A stretch of DNA of 8,413 nucleotides from Calditrichota bacterium (GTDB lineage: Bacteria > Electryoneota > RPQS01), in the NCBI GenBank assembly GCA_020057985.1, contig JAGVEU010000078.1, positions 1 through 8,413 of the forward strand, given 5' to 3'. Both the position numbers and the translations under genes were made by a program. The stretch's first letter is position 1, and every line of letters begins with the position of its first letter. This document shows positions 1 to 7,238 of the stretch, piece after piece. The notes beneath the pieces are model-generated. The model searched no databases, was not told the origin of the DNA, and saw nothing but the letters and a program-made list of their open reading frames with translations.

Positions 1-2
1 AA

Positions 3-1907
3 TTGCAGGTTTTCCAGCATCCACTTTGGACAATTGTGGCGGTTGGCAATCCCGTCAAGTCTGTCGAAGTGCATGGCGAGCGTGGGGAGATTCTTGATCG
101 CAACGGTCTGCCAATGGCGGTCACGTTACCGCTAACCTATGCACTTGGCTTCAGGCCGAAACCGGAGCTTGACCTCAATCGCCTATCCGACGAACTATCC
201 AAATATCTTCCGTCCGCCCGAAGAACCATTCGCAAGCGACTCGATACCGACAAGTTTATCTATCTCGCTCGCAGAGTAGATGTATCAACCAAACACAGAT
301 TGGAAGCCCTGCAACTGGATTGCTTTCAGTTTGATGAGGAACCGCGTCGAACTTATCCCGGCGGTAATCATGCGGCGGCAGTTGTCGGCTTCACCAATGT
401 GGATGGTATCGGACAGGAAGGAGTTGAGGCCTCGATGGACAGTCTCCTTGCTGCTTCTTCCTACCATGAAGTGTATTTCGTTGACGCCCGCCAAAAGACT
501 GCGGCTCTTATGTCAAGCGATAGTTCCGTGACTTGCGCAGGAGCCGATGTCACTCTAACCATTGATTTTCAGCTTCAGACGATTGTTGAAGCCGAGTTGC
601 GGGATGGATTGAAGGATCAAGTCTATGAACGAGCGTGCGCACTGTTAATTCAGCCCCAAACCGGTGAAATACTCGCCCTCGCCACTCTTCCTAATTTCGA
701 TCCCAATGCTCCGGGCGATGTGCCTGCGGAATTTCGTAAGTGTTGGCCTGTAACCGATGTTTTTGAACCTGGCTCGGTCATGAAAATAGTTCCAATTGCC
801 AAAGCGCTTGAATCCCACAAGTTGAGAAGAAACTCCGTGATCTTCTGCGGCAACGGTTCTTATCGCGTGCGCGGTGCCACTATTCATGACAGCCATCCAT
901 ACGGCAATCTGACTCTTGATGAGATCCTCTCGCACTCGTCAAACATCGGCGCCGCTAAAGTTTCGATGCATTTCCGACCGTCAGAAATTTATGACAAGCT
1001 CCGCGCTTTTGGCTTCGGCAATATGACAACGGTTGAACTCATCGGTGAACAATCCAGTGTCGTTCCTGCGCCTGCTTACTGGTCAGGACCAACGCAATCC
1101 AATCTTGCGATGGGGCACGGAATATCAGCGACGACATTGCAGGTTGCCATGGCTTATGGAAGCGTTGCAACCGGCGGATATCTGATGAAGCCGCGCTTGA
1201 TCAAATATGTTGATTTACCGTCCGGCGCACGAAAAGAGGTCGCACCAGAAGTAATCCGGCGGGTGATGTCCACTGAGGTAGCACGTAATTTAACTGAAAT
1301 GCTCGAGACAGTAATCGAGAGCGGAACAGGCAAAGCTGCACAAATCGAAGGCGTACGTATCGCTGGAAAAACGGGCACAGCACAAAAAGTTGACCATGCT
1401 CACAAGACCTATTTTCAGAAGCGCTTTGTTTCGTCCTTCGTCGGCTTTCTGCCGGCCGATAACCCTCAATATTTACTGATCGTTGTTGTGGATGATCCTC
1501 GCGGAAACTACTTCGGTGCACAGGTGGCGGCTCCGGTTTTCAAGAACGTCATGGAAGAAATAATCGCCATTCATCCGTTAGAACCTGTTCAGACAAATCC
1601 AGCGCAACCCATCGAGCTTGCAACTTCGTCAGAGCAACAGATTTCTCCGGTCTCTTATGCTTCAGCAGCATTAGGCGCAGGGCTTGGTTCACACACTGTA
1701 ACTGCATATCGAAGCATGTCCGATTCCGGTTATGTCACTATGCCGGATATTGAGGGCTGGCCGTTGCGTCAGGCAATTCAAGCGCTCTCGCTCCGCAATC
1801 TTGATTTCCAGCTATTTGGAAATGGTGCAGTTTTGGCGCAGTATCCGGTTGCAGGTTCTCCGGTTCGTGCCGGAACCGTGTGCAGACTCTATGGAACGAT
1901 ACAGTAG
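3..1907 (+). CDS. ftsI: FtsI/PBP3-type peptidoglycan D,D-transpeptidase with C-terminal PASTA domain (5'-partial)
   Basis: Class B penicillin-binding protein that cross-links septal peptidoglycan in the periplasm, working with FtsW. Numbering from base 3, the N-terminal pedestal domain carries RGEILDRNG at residues 27-35 and a GQEGVE motif at 137-142. The transpeptidase domain spans roughly 215-525 and has all three active-site motifs: SVMK (258-261, nucleophile Ser258), SSN (312-314) and KTGTA (456-460). A low-complexity linker follows, then one PASTA domain from about residue 578 (MPDIEG) to 632. The visible part is 634 residues. The frame is open to the window edge, and the protein begins at 'LQVFQHPLW', which normally follows the membrane anchor of this family. 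The cytoplasmic tail and transmembrane helix are therefore most likely encoded upstream, and the TTG at base 3 is probably an internal leucine codon. Position directly before murE supports FtsI over other class B PBPs. Confidence 0.95.
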   Translation: MQVFQHPLWTIVAVGNPVKSVEVHGERGEILDRNGLPMAVTLPLTYALGFRPKPELDLNRLSDELSKYLPSARRTIRKRLDTDKFIYLARRVDVSTKHRLEALQLDCFQFDEEPRRTYPGGNHAAAVVGFTNVDGIGQEGVEASMDSLLAASSYHEVYFVDARQKTAALMSSDSSVTCAGADVTLTIDFQLQTIVEAELRDGLKDQVYERACALLIQPQTGEILALATLPNFDPNAPGDVPAEFRKCWPVTDVFEPGSVMKIVPIAKALESHKLRRNSVIFCGNGSYRVRGATIHDSHPYGNLTLDEILSHSSNIGAAKVSMHFRPSEIYDKLRAFGFGNMTTVELIGEQSSVVPAPAYWSGPTQSNLAMGHGISATTLQVAMAYGSVATGGYLMKPRLIKYVDLPSGARKEVAPEVIRRVMSTEVARNLTEMLETVIESGTGKAAQIEGVRIAGKTGTAQKVDHAHKTYFQKRFVSSFVGFLPADNPQYLLIVVVDDPRGNYFGAQVAAPVFKNVMEEIIAIHPLEPVQTNPAQPIELATSSEQQISPVSYASAALGAGLGSHTVTAYRSMSDSGYVTMPDIEGWPLRQAIQALSLRNLDFQLFGNGAVLAQYPVAGSPVRAGTVCRLYGTIQ

Positions 1908-1915
1908 ATGGTGTG

Positions 1916-3394
1916 ATGTCTGAGCCACGTAAGTCTCTCCGCCAACTTTTGCAGAGCATCCGTGAATTCGAGCTTCATGGATCCGGTGATGTGGAGATTG
2001 CGTCCATTGTTTTCGATTCTCGCCATGCTCGACGTGGCTCACTCTTTATCGCGATTCCTGGGTTTAAGTCTGACGGTTTGGAGTTTGCTTCAGACGCGAT
2101 TTCGCGAGGTGCAGTCGCTCTGGTTGCGGAAAAATCGCCCAGTGTTGATCTGACCGTCCCAATCGCTAAAGTTCCTGACGCACGACGTGCGCTTGCCGAA
2201 CTTTCGTGGGCGTTTTTCGATCACCCTGAACAGGCTCTCATCCCAATAGCCGTCACAGGCACAAATGGCAAGACAACTGTCGCTTCGCTGATTGCCGACG
2301 TTCTCAATCGTTGCAAGCAAACATGCGGCCTGATTGGCACTCTCGGAATCCATAGTGGCGCCGAGAAAATCGAAACGTCGCGCACCACACCGGAATCCGC
2401 CGATCTCGCGGAATACTTCCACGCGATGCTCCGATCACGATGCAGCCATGTGGTCATGGAAGCAACCTCTATCGGAATTGATCTCAAGCGGATTTGGGGA
2501 ATCCCCTTTCGCGTCGCCGTGTTCACAAATCTGACCCGCGATCATATTGACTATCACGGAACTCTTGAAGCCTATCGGGATGCCAAGCTTCGTCTTTTTG
2601 AAGGGCTTGATAAGAAAAGTACCTCGGTTATCAATCTCGATGATCCAGCTTCTCACTATTTTCTGAGTGCGGCTCGCGGAAAAGTTCTGAGCTACTCGCT
2701 CGACAGGAGGGGTGATTTCCATGTGCTCAGTCTGGATCTTAAGCGCGACTCCTCGAACTTTCAGGTGCAGACACCCACGGGAATCCTCGATGTTTCCGCA
2801 CCGCTAATTGGCAGATTTAACGTATCCAATGTACTCGCTGTCATGGCCACCACGTATGCTCTGGGAATTCCCGGCGGGTCGGTCGCAGAAGCGTTGCTGA
2901 CTGTCTCGCCCATTCGAGGCCGTGCGGAAATCGTTCCGTCCGGCGCGCCTTTCACGGTTGTTATTGACTATGCACATACTCCCGACGCGCTGGCCAAAAT
3001 CCTCGAAACTCTGTCTTCACTTGAGCGCCGGCGGATTCTGACCGTTATCGGCGCCGGTGGAGATCGTGACCGTGGCAAGCGACCGCAAATGGCCGCCATC
3101 GCTTTTAAGCTGAGCGACGAGTTGTTTCTAACCAACGACAACCCGCGCAGCGAGAATCCTGATGCTATTCTCGATGACATGGCTGCGGGCATAGCTCAAG
3201 GAAGTTCGTTCTATCGGGATCCCGACCGCCGAAAAGCGATTCATGAGTCACTCGCCCGCGCATCAGACGGAGATATTGTGCTGATTGCAGGCAAAGGCCA
3301 CGAAACCTATCAGGAGATCGCCGGTGTCAAGTATCCATTTGATGACCGGCAAGTTGCTCTGGATTGGCTTGCAAACGCAGGATTTTCTCGATGA
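1916..3394 (+). CDS. murE: UDP-MurNAc-L-Ala-D-Glu:meso-diaminopimelate ligase MurE
   Basis: Cytoplasmic ATP-dependent Mur ligase that adds the third residue of the stem peptide. The 492 residues match the usual length. The N-terminal UDP-binding domain includes DSRHARRGSLFIAIPG. The ATP-binding P-loop GTNGKTT is at 115-121 (Lys119). The substrate-binding TTP is at 157-159, and Lys224 in the YRDAKLRLF segment is the lysine normally carbamylated. DNPRSE at 408-413 is the signature of enzymes that add meso-DAP rather than lysine. KGHETYQ near the C-terminus is also typical. Oddity: the usual EVSSHxL segment reads EATSIGI (182-188). ATG 1916 was chosen because the protein then starts MSEPRKSLRQLL, as in the family. 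GTG 1913 immediately before it is an alternative. A longer reading from GTG 1880 would overlap ftsI by 28 bases and adds residues with no family resemblance. No clear Shine-Dalgarno is visible, so translation may be coupled to ftsI, whose stop lies 8 bases upstream. Confidence 0.96.
   Translation: MSEPRKSLRQLLQSIREFELHGSGDVEIASIVFDSRHARRGSLFIAIPGFKSDGLEFASDAISRGAVALVAEKSPSVDLTVPIAKVPDARRALAELSWAFFDHPEQALIPIAVTGTNGKTTVASLIADVLNRCKQTCGLIGTLGIHSGAEKIETSRTTPESADLAEYFHAMLRSRCSHVVMEATSIGIDLKRIWGIPFRVAVFTNLTRDHIDYHGTLEAYRDAKLRLFEGLDKKSTSVINLDDPASHYFLSAARGKVLSYSLDRRGDFHVLSLDLKRDSSNFQVQTPTGILDVSAPLIGRFNVSNVLAVMATTYALGIPGGSVAEALLTVSPIRGRAEIVPSGAPFTVVIDYAHTPDALAKILETLSSLERRRILTVIGAGGDRDRGKRPQMAAIAFKLSDELFLTNDNPRSENPDAILDDMAAGIAQGSSFYRDPDRRKAIHESLARASDGDIVLIAGKGHETYQEIAGVKYPFDDRQVALDWLANAGFSR
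3379..3382 (+). promoter_or_regulatory. Probable ribosome-binding site of murF
   Basis: AGGA lies inside the end of murE with an eight-base spacer to the murF ATG. This spacing supports the ATG in the ATGA overlap over the upstream TTG at 3364. It is a short motif and could occur by chance. Confidence 0.5.
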
Positions 3395-4776
3395 TATCTC
3401 CGACCCTCGGATGGCTTGCTCGAATTCTGGACGTGGATCTGTATTTACTCGATCCGGATCTTGTCCTTGGTCCAATCTCGATTGACACCCGCACGCTACA
3501 GCAAGGTGACACATTCTGGGCATTGAGTGCCACGCGAAATGGCCACGAGTTTGTCCATGAGGCTATTGCTGCCGGCGCCAAGATCGCTGTGGTTAATGCC
3601 GAGTGGAGCAAGTCACCTCAGGCAGCACCTTTCAAGAATAAGTTGATTGCTGTTTCTGACACTCGACAAGCCTTAATTGAGGCGGGCAAGTCATGGAGGA
3701 CGCTCTTTCCCTTTCCGGTCATAGGCATCACCGGCTCGAATGGCAAGACCTCAACGAAAGATCTTGTTCTGAGACTCCTGTCGCTCAAGTATCCAACGGC
3801 GGGCACGAAAGGGAACCTAAACAATGAACTCGGTGTGCCATTGACTCTGCTCGACATCCCACTGGGGACTCAGATCGCAGTCGTAGAAATGGGGGCATCG
3901 AATGTGAATGAAATCGGAATGCTCTGCGAAATCTGCAAACCTACTCACGGGCTTGTCACTTCAATCGGAAAGGCACATCTCGAAGGTTTCGGAAGTCTCT
4001 CCGCTCTTGCCGAAACCAAAGGCGAACTCTACGATTTTGTTTCGGAGTCCGGCACTGCGTTCGTCCCCACCGATGATCGGTACTGTGTGAGCGAGTCCTC
4101 TGATTGTCGCTCCAAAATCGGTTTCGGATTCAAAGACAATCCGGCAGACTGGAAGGGTGTTTATCACCACGGAGAGAATCTAAGATTTGACAACTTGGGG
4201 ATGGGTCACTTCCTTCTGCAAGGCATAGAGATTAATCTTGGGATTGCCGGTCGCCCGCCTGCAATTTCAGCACTTGCTGCTCTCGCAGTCGCACAGGAAT
4301 TCGGTCTGTCAGTAGTGGAATGCCGAGATGCAATTCGAGAGTGGCACGGTGTCAAAGGACGCACAGAGATTCTGCATCTCGGAGGAATCACAGTGATTAA
4401 CGACAGCTACAACTCGAATCCTGTGAGTGTTCGGGCTGCACTCGAACTTCTAACAATGCTTCCTGCAACCCGTCGCATCGCCATGCTTGGCGACATGAAC
4501 GAACTCGGTGATGTTGCGGTCAGCGAACACGAACAATTAGGTTTCGATCTTGCCGACTACGCGATATCCAAGGCAATTCTTGTCGGATCGCTTTCTCAGG
4601 CTTCGTTCAAGGCGGCGTTGTCTCGCGGAATTGATGCTGTTCACTATTCTTCGTATGAAGAACTCGAACCTCATCTGACGAATCTATACCAAGAAGGTGA
4701 TGTCGTGCTGATCAAAGCATCTCGCACCATGAAACTTGAACGTGTCGTTCAGTACTTCCAGCAGGCGTTGGTTTAA
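3391..4776 (+). CDS. murF: UDP-MurNAc-tripeptide:D-Ala-D-Ala ligase MurF
   Basis: Cytoplasmic Mur ligase that adds the D-Ala-D-Ala dipeptide, completing UDP-MurNAc-pentapeptide. At 461 residues it is of normal size. The N-terminal domain contains SIDTRTLQQGDTFWAL, the MurF form of the substrate-recognition segment. The P-loop GSNGKTS is at 115-121 (Lys119), followed by the KGNLNNELGVPLTLL segment typical of MurF. The ETKGELYDF segment includes Lys210. NDSYNSNP at 337-344 and the LGDMNELGD segment in the C-terminal domain are also diagnostic. The start is the ATG in an ATGA overlap with the murE stop. The protein then begins MISPTLGWLARIL. A TTG at 3364 in the same frame would add only nine residues inside murE and is less likely. 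AGGA eight bases upstream gives a plausible ribosome-binding site, and the overlap suggests coupling to murE. Confidence 0.96.
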   Translation: MISPTLGWLARILDVDLYLLDPDLVLGPISIDTRTLQQGDTFWALSATRNGHEFVHEAIAAGAKIAVVNAEWSKSPQAAPFKNKLIAVSDTRQALIEAGKSWRTLFPFPVIGITGSNGKTSTKDLVLRLLSLKYPTAGTKGNLNNELGVPLTLLDIPLGTQIAVVEMGASNVNEIGMLCEICKPTHGLVTSIGKAHLEGFGSLSALAETKGELYDFVSESGTAFVPTDDRYCVSESSDCRSKIGFGFKDNPADWKGVYHHGENLRFDNLGMGHFLLQGIEINLGIAGRPPAISALAALAVAQEFGLSVVECRDAIREWHGVKGRTEILHLGGITVINDSYNSNPVSVRAALELLTMLPATRRIAMLGDMNELGDVAVSEHEQLGFDLADYAISKAILVGSLSQASFKAALSRGIDAVHYSSYEELEPHLTNLYQEGDVVLIKASRTMKLERVVQYFQQALV

Positions 4777-5894
4777 TGCTTTACCATCTGTTTCTCCAAC
4801 TGCGTGATGTGGTGCCGGGTGCGAATCTATTTCGTTACATCACGTTCCGCTCCGCCGCTGCCGCGGTTCTGGCCCTTCTGATCTCGTTTATCGTAGGTCC
4901 GTGGATCATTCGCAAACTGCGCGAGTATCAGATCGGTGAAGCGATTCGTGAAGATGGCCCGAAGTCTCATCTTGCCAAAGCCGGCACTCCGACTATGGGC
5001 GGATTGATTATCCTGACCGCGGTGGTTGTACCTACGCTGCTGCTGGCGAACCTGACGAACTTTTATGTTCTGCTTACCCTGATTGCGTTCCTTTGGATGG
5101 GTGCCGTGGGTTTTCTGGACGACTATTTCAAAGCGGCGAAAAAAACCAAGAAAGGGCTTGTCGCACGATATAAACTCCTCGGTCAAATCGCACTCGGCTT
5201 ACTGATCGGGATCTTCGTTCTCGTCTATCCAAGTCTCTTCGGTCGCAATTTTGCCGATAACACGACCCTGACCACACTTCCATTCCTGAAAAACGTCATG
5301 TTCAACTTTGGCGTCTTTTACCTGCTCATGGTTGTGATTGTGGTGACGGGAACTTCCAACGGACTGAATCTAACCGACGGACTCGACGGTCTTGCCGTCG
5401 GTGTGACGGCAATTGCCGCCGCCGCTTTTGCGGCCATGAGTTACGTGACCGGCAATATCAAGTTCGCCAGTTATCTCAACATCATTTATCTCGACGGCGC
5501 GGGCGAACTGACGATCTTCTGCGCTGCGTTGCTCGGCGCGGGTCTTGGATTTCTCTGGTATAACTGTTATCCCGCGCAAGTTTTCATGGGTGATACCGGC
5601 GCGCTTGCCTTGGGTGCCGCTCTCGGAACGATGGCCATCCTGCTGAAAAAGGAATTCTTTCTGATCGTAATCGGCGGAATCTTCGTTGCCGAAGCTCTCA
5701 GTGTAATCATTCAGCGTATGTATTTCAAATATACCAAGAACAAATTCGGATCAGGGCGTCGAGTTTTTTTAATGGCGCCGCTTCATCATCACTTCGAGCA
5801 GTTAGGTTGGCATGAATCGAAGGTGGTAATCAGATTCTGGATTGTGCAGGTGTTGCTTGTGCTCGTCAGTCTTACCATGTTCAAGGTTCGTTAA
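4776..5894 (+). CDS. mraY: Phospho-N-acetylmuramoyl-pentapeptide transferase MraY
   Basis: Polytopic inner-membrane enzyme that transfers phospho-MurNAc-pentapeptide from UDP to undecaprenyl phosphate, forming lipid I. The 372 residues include about ten hydrophobic segments (the first near 22-44, the last near 350-370). Diagnostic motifs are KAGTPTMGG at 68-76, Asp115-Asp116 in the DDYFKAAKK loop, NLTDGLDG at 198-205, MGDTG at 271-275 (Asp273), and the HHHFE loop at 337-341. These are the conserved cytoplasmic catalytic and Mg2+/uridine-binding residues of the family. The N-terminus 'FRYITFR' and a somewhat long loop around 'RNFADNTTLTTLPF' recall FCB-group MraY proteins, which is an inference. 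The ATG start shares its A with the murF TAA stop. Only a weak AGG lies 10 bases upstream, so reinitiation after murF is likely. CTG leucine codons look more frequent here than in the neighbours. Confidence 0.97.
   Translation: MLYHLFLQLRDVVPGANLFRYITFRSAAAAVLALLISFIVGPWIIRKLREYQIGEAIREDGPKSHLAKAGTPTMGGLIILTAVVVPTLLLANLTNFYVLLTLIAFLWMGAVGFLDDYFKAAKKTKKGLVARYKLLGQIALGLLIGIFVLVYPSLFGRNFADNTTLTTLPFLKNVMFNFGVFYLLMVVIVVTGTSNGLNLTDGLDGLAVGVTAIAAAAFAAMSYVTGNIKFASYLNIIYLDGAGELTIFCAALLGAGLGFLWYNCYPAQVFMGDTGALALGAALGTMAILLKKEFFLIVIGGIFVAEALSVIIQRMYFKYTKNKFGSGRRVFLMAPLHHHFEQLGWHESKVVIRFWIVQVLLVLVSLTMFKVR
5883..5886 (+). promoter_or_regulatory. Probable ribosome-binding site of murD
   Basis: AAGG lies in the last codons of mraY, eight bases before the GTG that directly follows the mraY stop. 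It supports GTG as the murD initiation codon. It is a short motif and could occur by chance. Confidence 0.5.
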
Positions 5895-7238
5895 GTGGAT
5901 TCGTTTCTTAAGGGCAAGAAGGTCGCTGTTGTTGGCATGGCGCGTAGTGGAATTGGAGCGGCGAGACTGATTCATCGGCTCGGCGGGCACGCTCTGGTTT
6001 CCGATATCAAGCCTGCGACGGAATTATCTCAAGTCATTACGGAATTGCATTCACTTGGCATCGAAACAGAAACAGGCAGTCACGCTCGTCTCGCGTCCGG
6101 GTCATTCGACTTTGTTGTCCTGTCACCAGGCGTTGTCCCAAACAGGGAACTTCTCTCGGCTTGGGATGTACGCAGTATTCCGATCTGGTCGGAGCTGGAA
6201 CTTGCTGCGCGGGTCTGTGAGGTTCCTTGGATCGGAGTGACTGGTTCTAATGGCAAGACTACAACAGTCAATCTGATCGCTGACATCCTGCGCGTTGCCG
6301 GCAAGAAAGTGATTATGGCCGGTAACGTCGGACAGGCGTGGAGTGGCTTCCTCCCTGCTGATCATGAGACGGTGTTTGCTATTGAGGTCTCGAGTTTTCA
6401 ATTGGAGCACGCGCCGACCGTGAAACCTCACGTGGGCGTAGTTCTGAACCTGTATGAAAATCATCTGGATCGTCATGCATCCATGCAAGAGTACGCGGAA
6501 CTCAAATCACGGCTTCTGTCGAATCAGAATGAGCGTGATTTTGCCGTCCTGAATGCCGATGACAAACTCGTGAGCTGTATGGCAGATTCCATCAAGAGCA
6601 AAGCCGTGTGGTTCGGCAGCAACGGGACATGCAACTTCTGGCTTGAGGACGATAAGCTAATGACTAAGTCGAATGGCAAGGTGGCCGTTCTTCTCAAGTC
6701 TGCCGAACTGCCGCTTATCGGAGTACATAACCGGATGAATGCCCTTGCTGCCGCAGCAGCGGCCTACTCCTTTGGTATCAAACTCGAGCCAATTAGAAAC
6801 TCACTCCAGCAAGCCAAAGCTGTTGAGCATCGAATCGAATTTGTTGCCGTGAAAGATGGCGTCACCTACGTGAATGACTCCAAGAGCACCAACATGACCG
6901 CCACTCTCACGGCACTCGACGCCTTTCCGAAAAACGTGATCTTGCTCTTCGGCGGACGTCCCAAGAAGGAATCTTTCACATCGCTTGCGAAACGCTTTCC
7001 GTGCCCAGTTAAAGCCATGATTTACTTCGGCGAGGCTCGCGAAAAGATTCGTGCCGAACTTGCGGCGGATTTGCCCATGGAAGAGACAGACGACCTGCAT
7101 GAAGCCCTCTTGCGGGCAAGATCAATTGCAAGATCCGGTGACACTGTGCTGCTTTCGCCCGGTTGCGCCTCTTTCGATCAGTTTACCAATTTCGAAGAGC
7201 GCGGCAGGATCTACAAGTCTTATGTGAGCGAGCTGTGA
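5895..7238 (+). CDS. murD: UDP-N-acetylmuramoyl-L-alanine:D-glutamate ligase MurD
   Basis: Cytoplasmic Mur ligase that adds D-glutamate to UDP-MurNAc-L-Ala, the step before MurE. The 447 residues fit the family. The N-terminal Rossmann-like domain starts KKVAVVGMARSG (8-19), followed by LSPGVVPN. The P-loop GSNGKTT is at 117-123 (Lys121). YENHLDRH is the usual central-domain motif, and Lys204 in EYAELKSRL corresponds to the commonly carbamylated lysine. NDSKSTN at 327-333 and SPGCASFDQF from 421 are MurD signatures. Oddity: the nucleotide-contact segment often seen as GGxDK reads GGRPKK at 353-358. The start is GTG directly after the mraY TAA with no spacer. AAGG eight bases upstream supports it, and the protein then begins MDSFLKGKKVAVVG, as expected for an N-terminus. 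Confidence 0.96.
   Translation: MDSFLKGKKVAVVGMARSGIGAARLIHRLGGHALVSDIKPATELSQVITELHSLGIETETGSHARLASGSFDFVVLSPGVVPNRELLSAWDVRSIPIWSELELAARVCEVPWIGVTGSNGKTTTVNLIADILRVAGKKVIMAGNVGQAWSGFLPADHETVFAIEVSSFQLEHAPTVKPHVGVVLNLYENHLDRHASMQEYAELKSRLLSNQNERDFAVLNADDKLVSCMADSIKSKAVWFGSNGTCNFWLEDDKLMTKSNGKVAVLLKSAELPLIGVHNRMNALAAAAAAYSFGIKLEPIRNSLQQAKAVEHRIEFVAVKDGVTYVNDSKSTNMTATLTALDAFPKNVILLFGGRPKKESFTSLAKRFPCPVKAMIYFGEAREKIRAELAADLPMEETDDLHEALLRARSIARSGDTVLLSPGCASFDQFTNFEERGRIYKSYVSEL

Noticed and set aside
3..5. TTG at the window start as the true start codon of ftsI
   Set aside because: The frame is open to the edge and the protein would lack the membrane anchor that FtsI needs. The sequence at this point matches the region just after that anchor, so the gene is most likely cut by the window.
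4827..5186. Antisense open frame of 119 codons opposite mraY
   Set aside because: It lies opposite a strongly conserved gene, its translation is low-complexity and Gln/Arg-rich, and it shows no family resemblance.
5373..5402. Perfect 8-base inverted repeat ACCGACGG / CCGTCGGT with a 14-base loop
   Set aside because: It lies inside mraY over the codons of the conserved NLTDGLDG motif and is not followed by a T-run, so coding constraint and repeated Asp/Gly codons explain it better than a terminator or regulatory hairpin.
5764..5770. Run of seven T, plus a run of seven A near 5139-5145, in mraY
   Set aside because: Both are explained by in-frame Val-Phe-Leu and Lys-Lys codons. The frame stays open with conserved residues on both sides, so there is no sign of frameshifting or sequence error.
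6123..6488. Antisense open frame of 121 codons opposite murD
   Set aside because: It lies opposite the conserved P-loop and central domain of murD, with no recognisable domain and no ribosome-binding site that I could support.
7163..7234. ATG at 7163 as a longer start for ftsW
   Set aside because: It would overlap murD by 76 bases, and the 24 added residues are the out-of-frame reading of conserved murD codons. The GTGA overlap start at 7235 fits family length and the other junctions.
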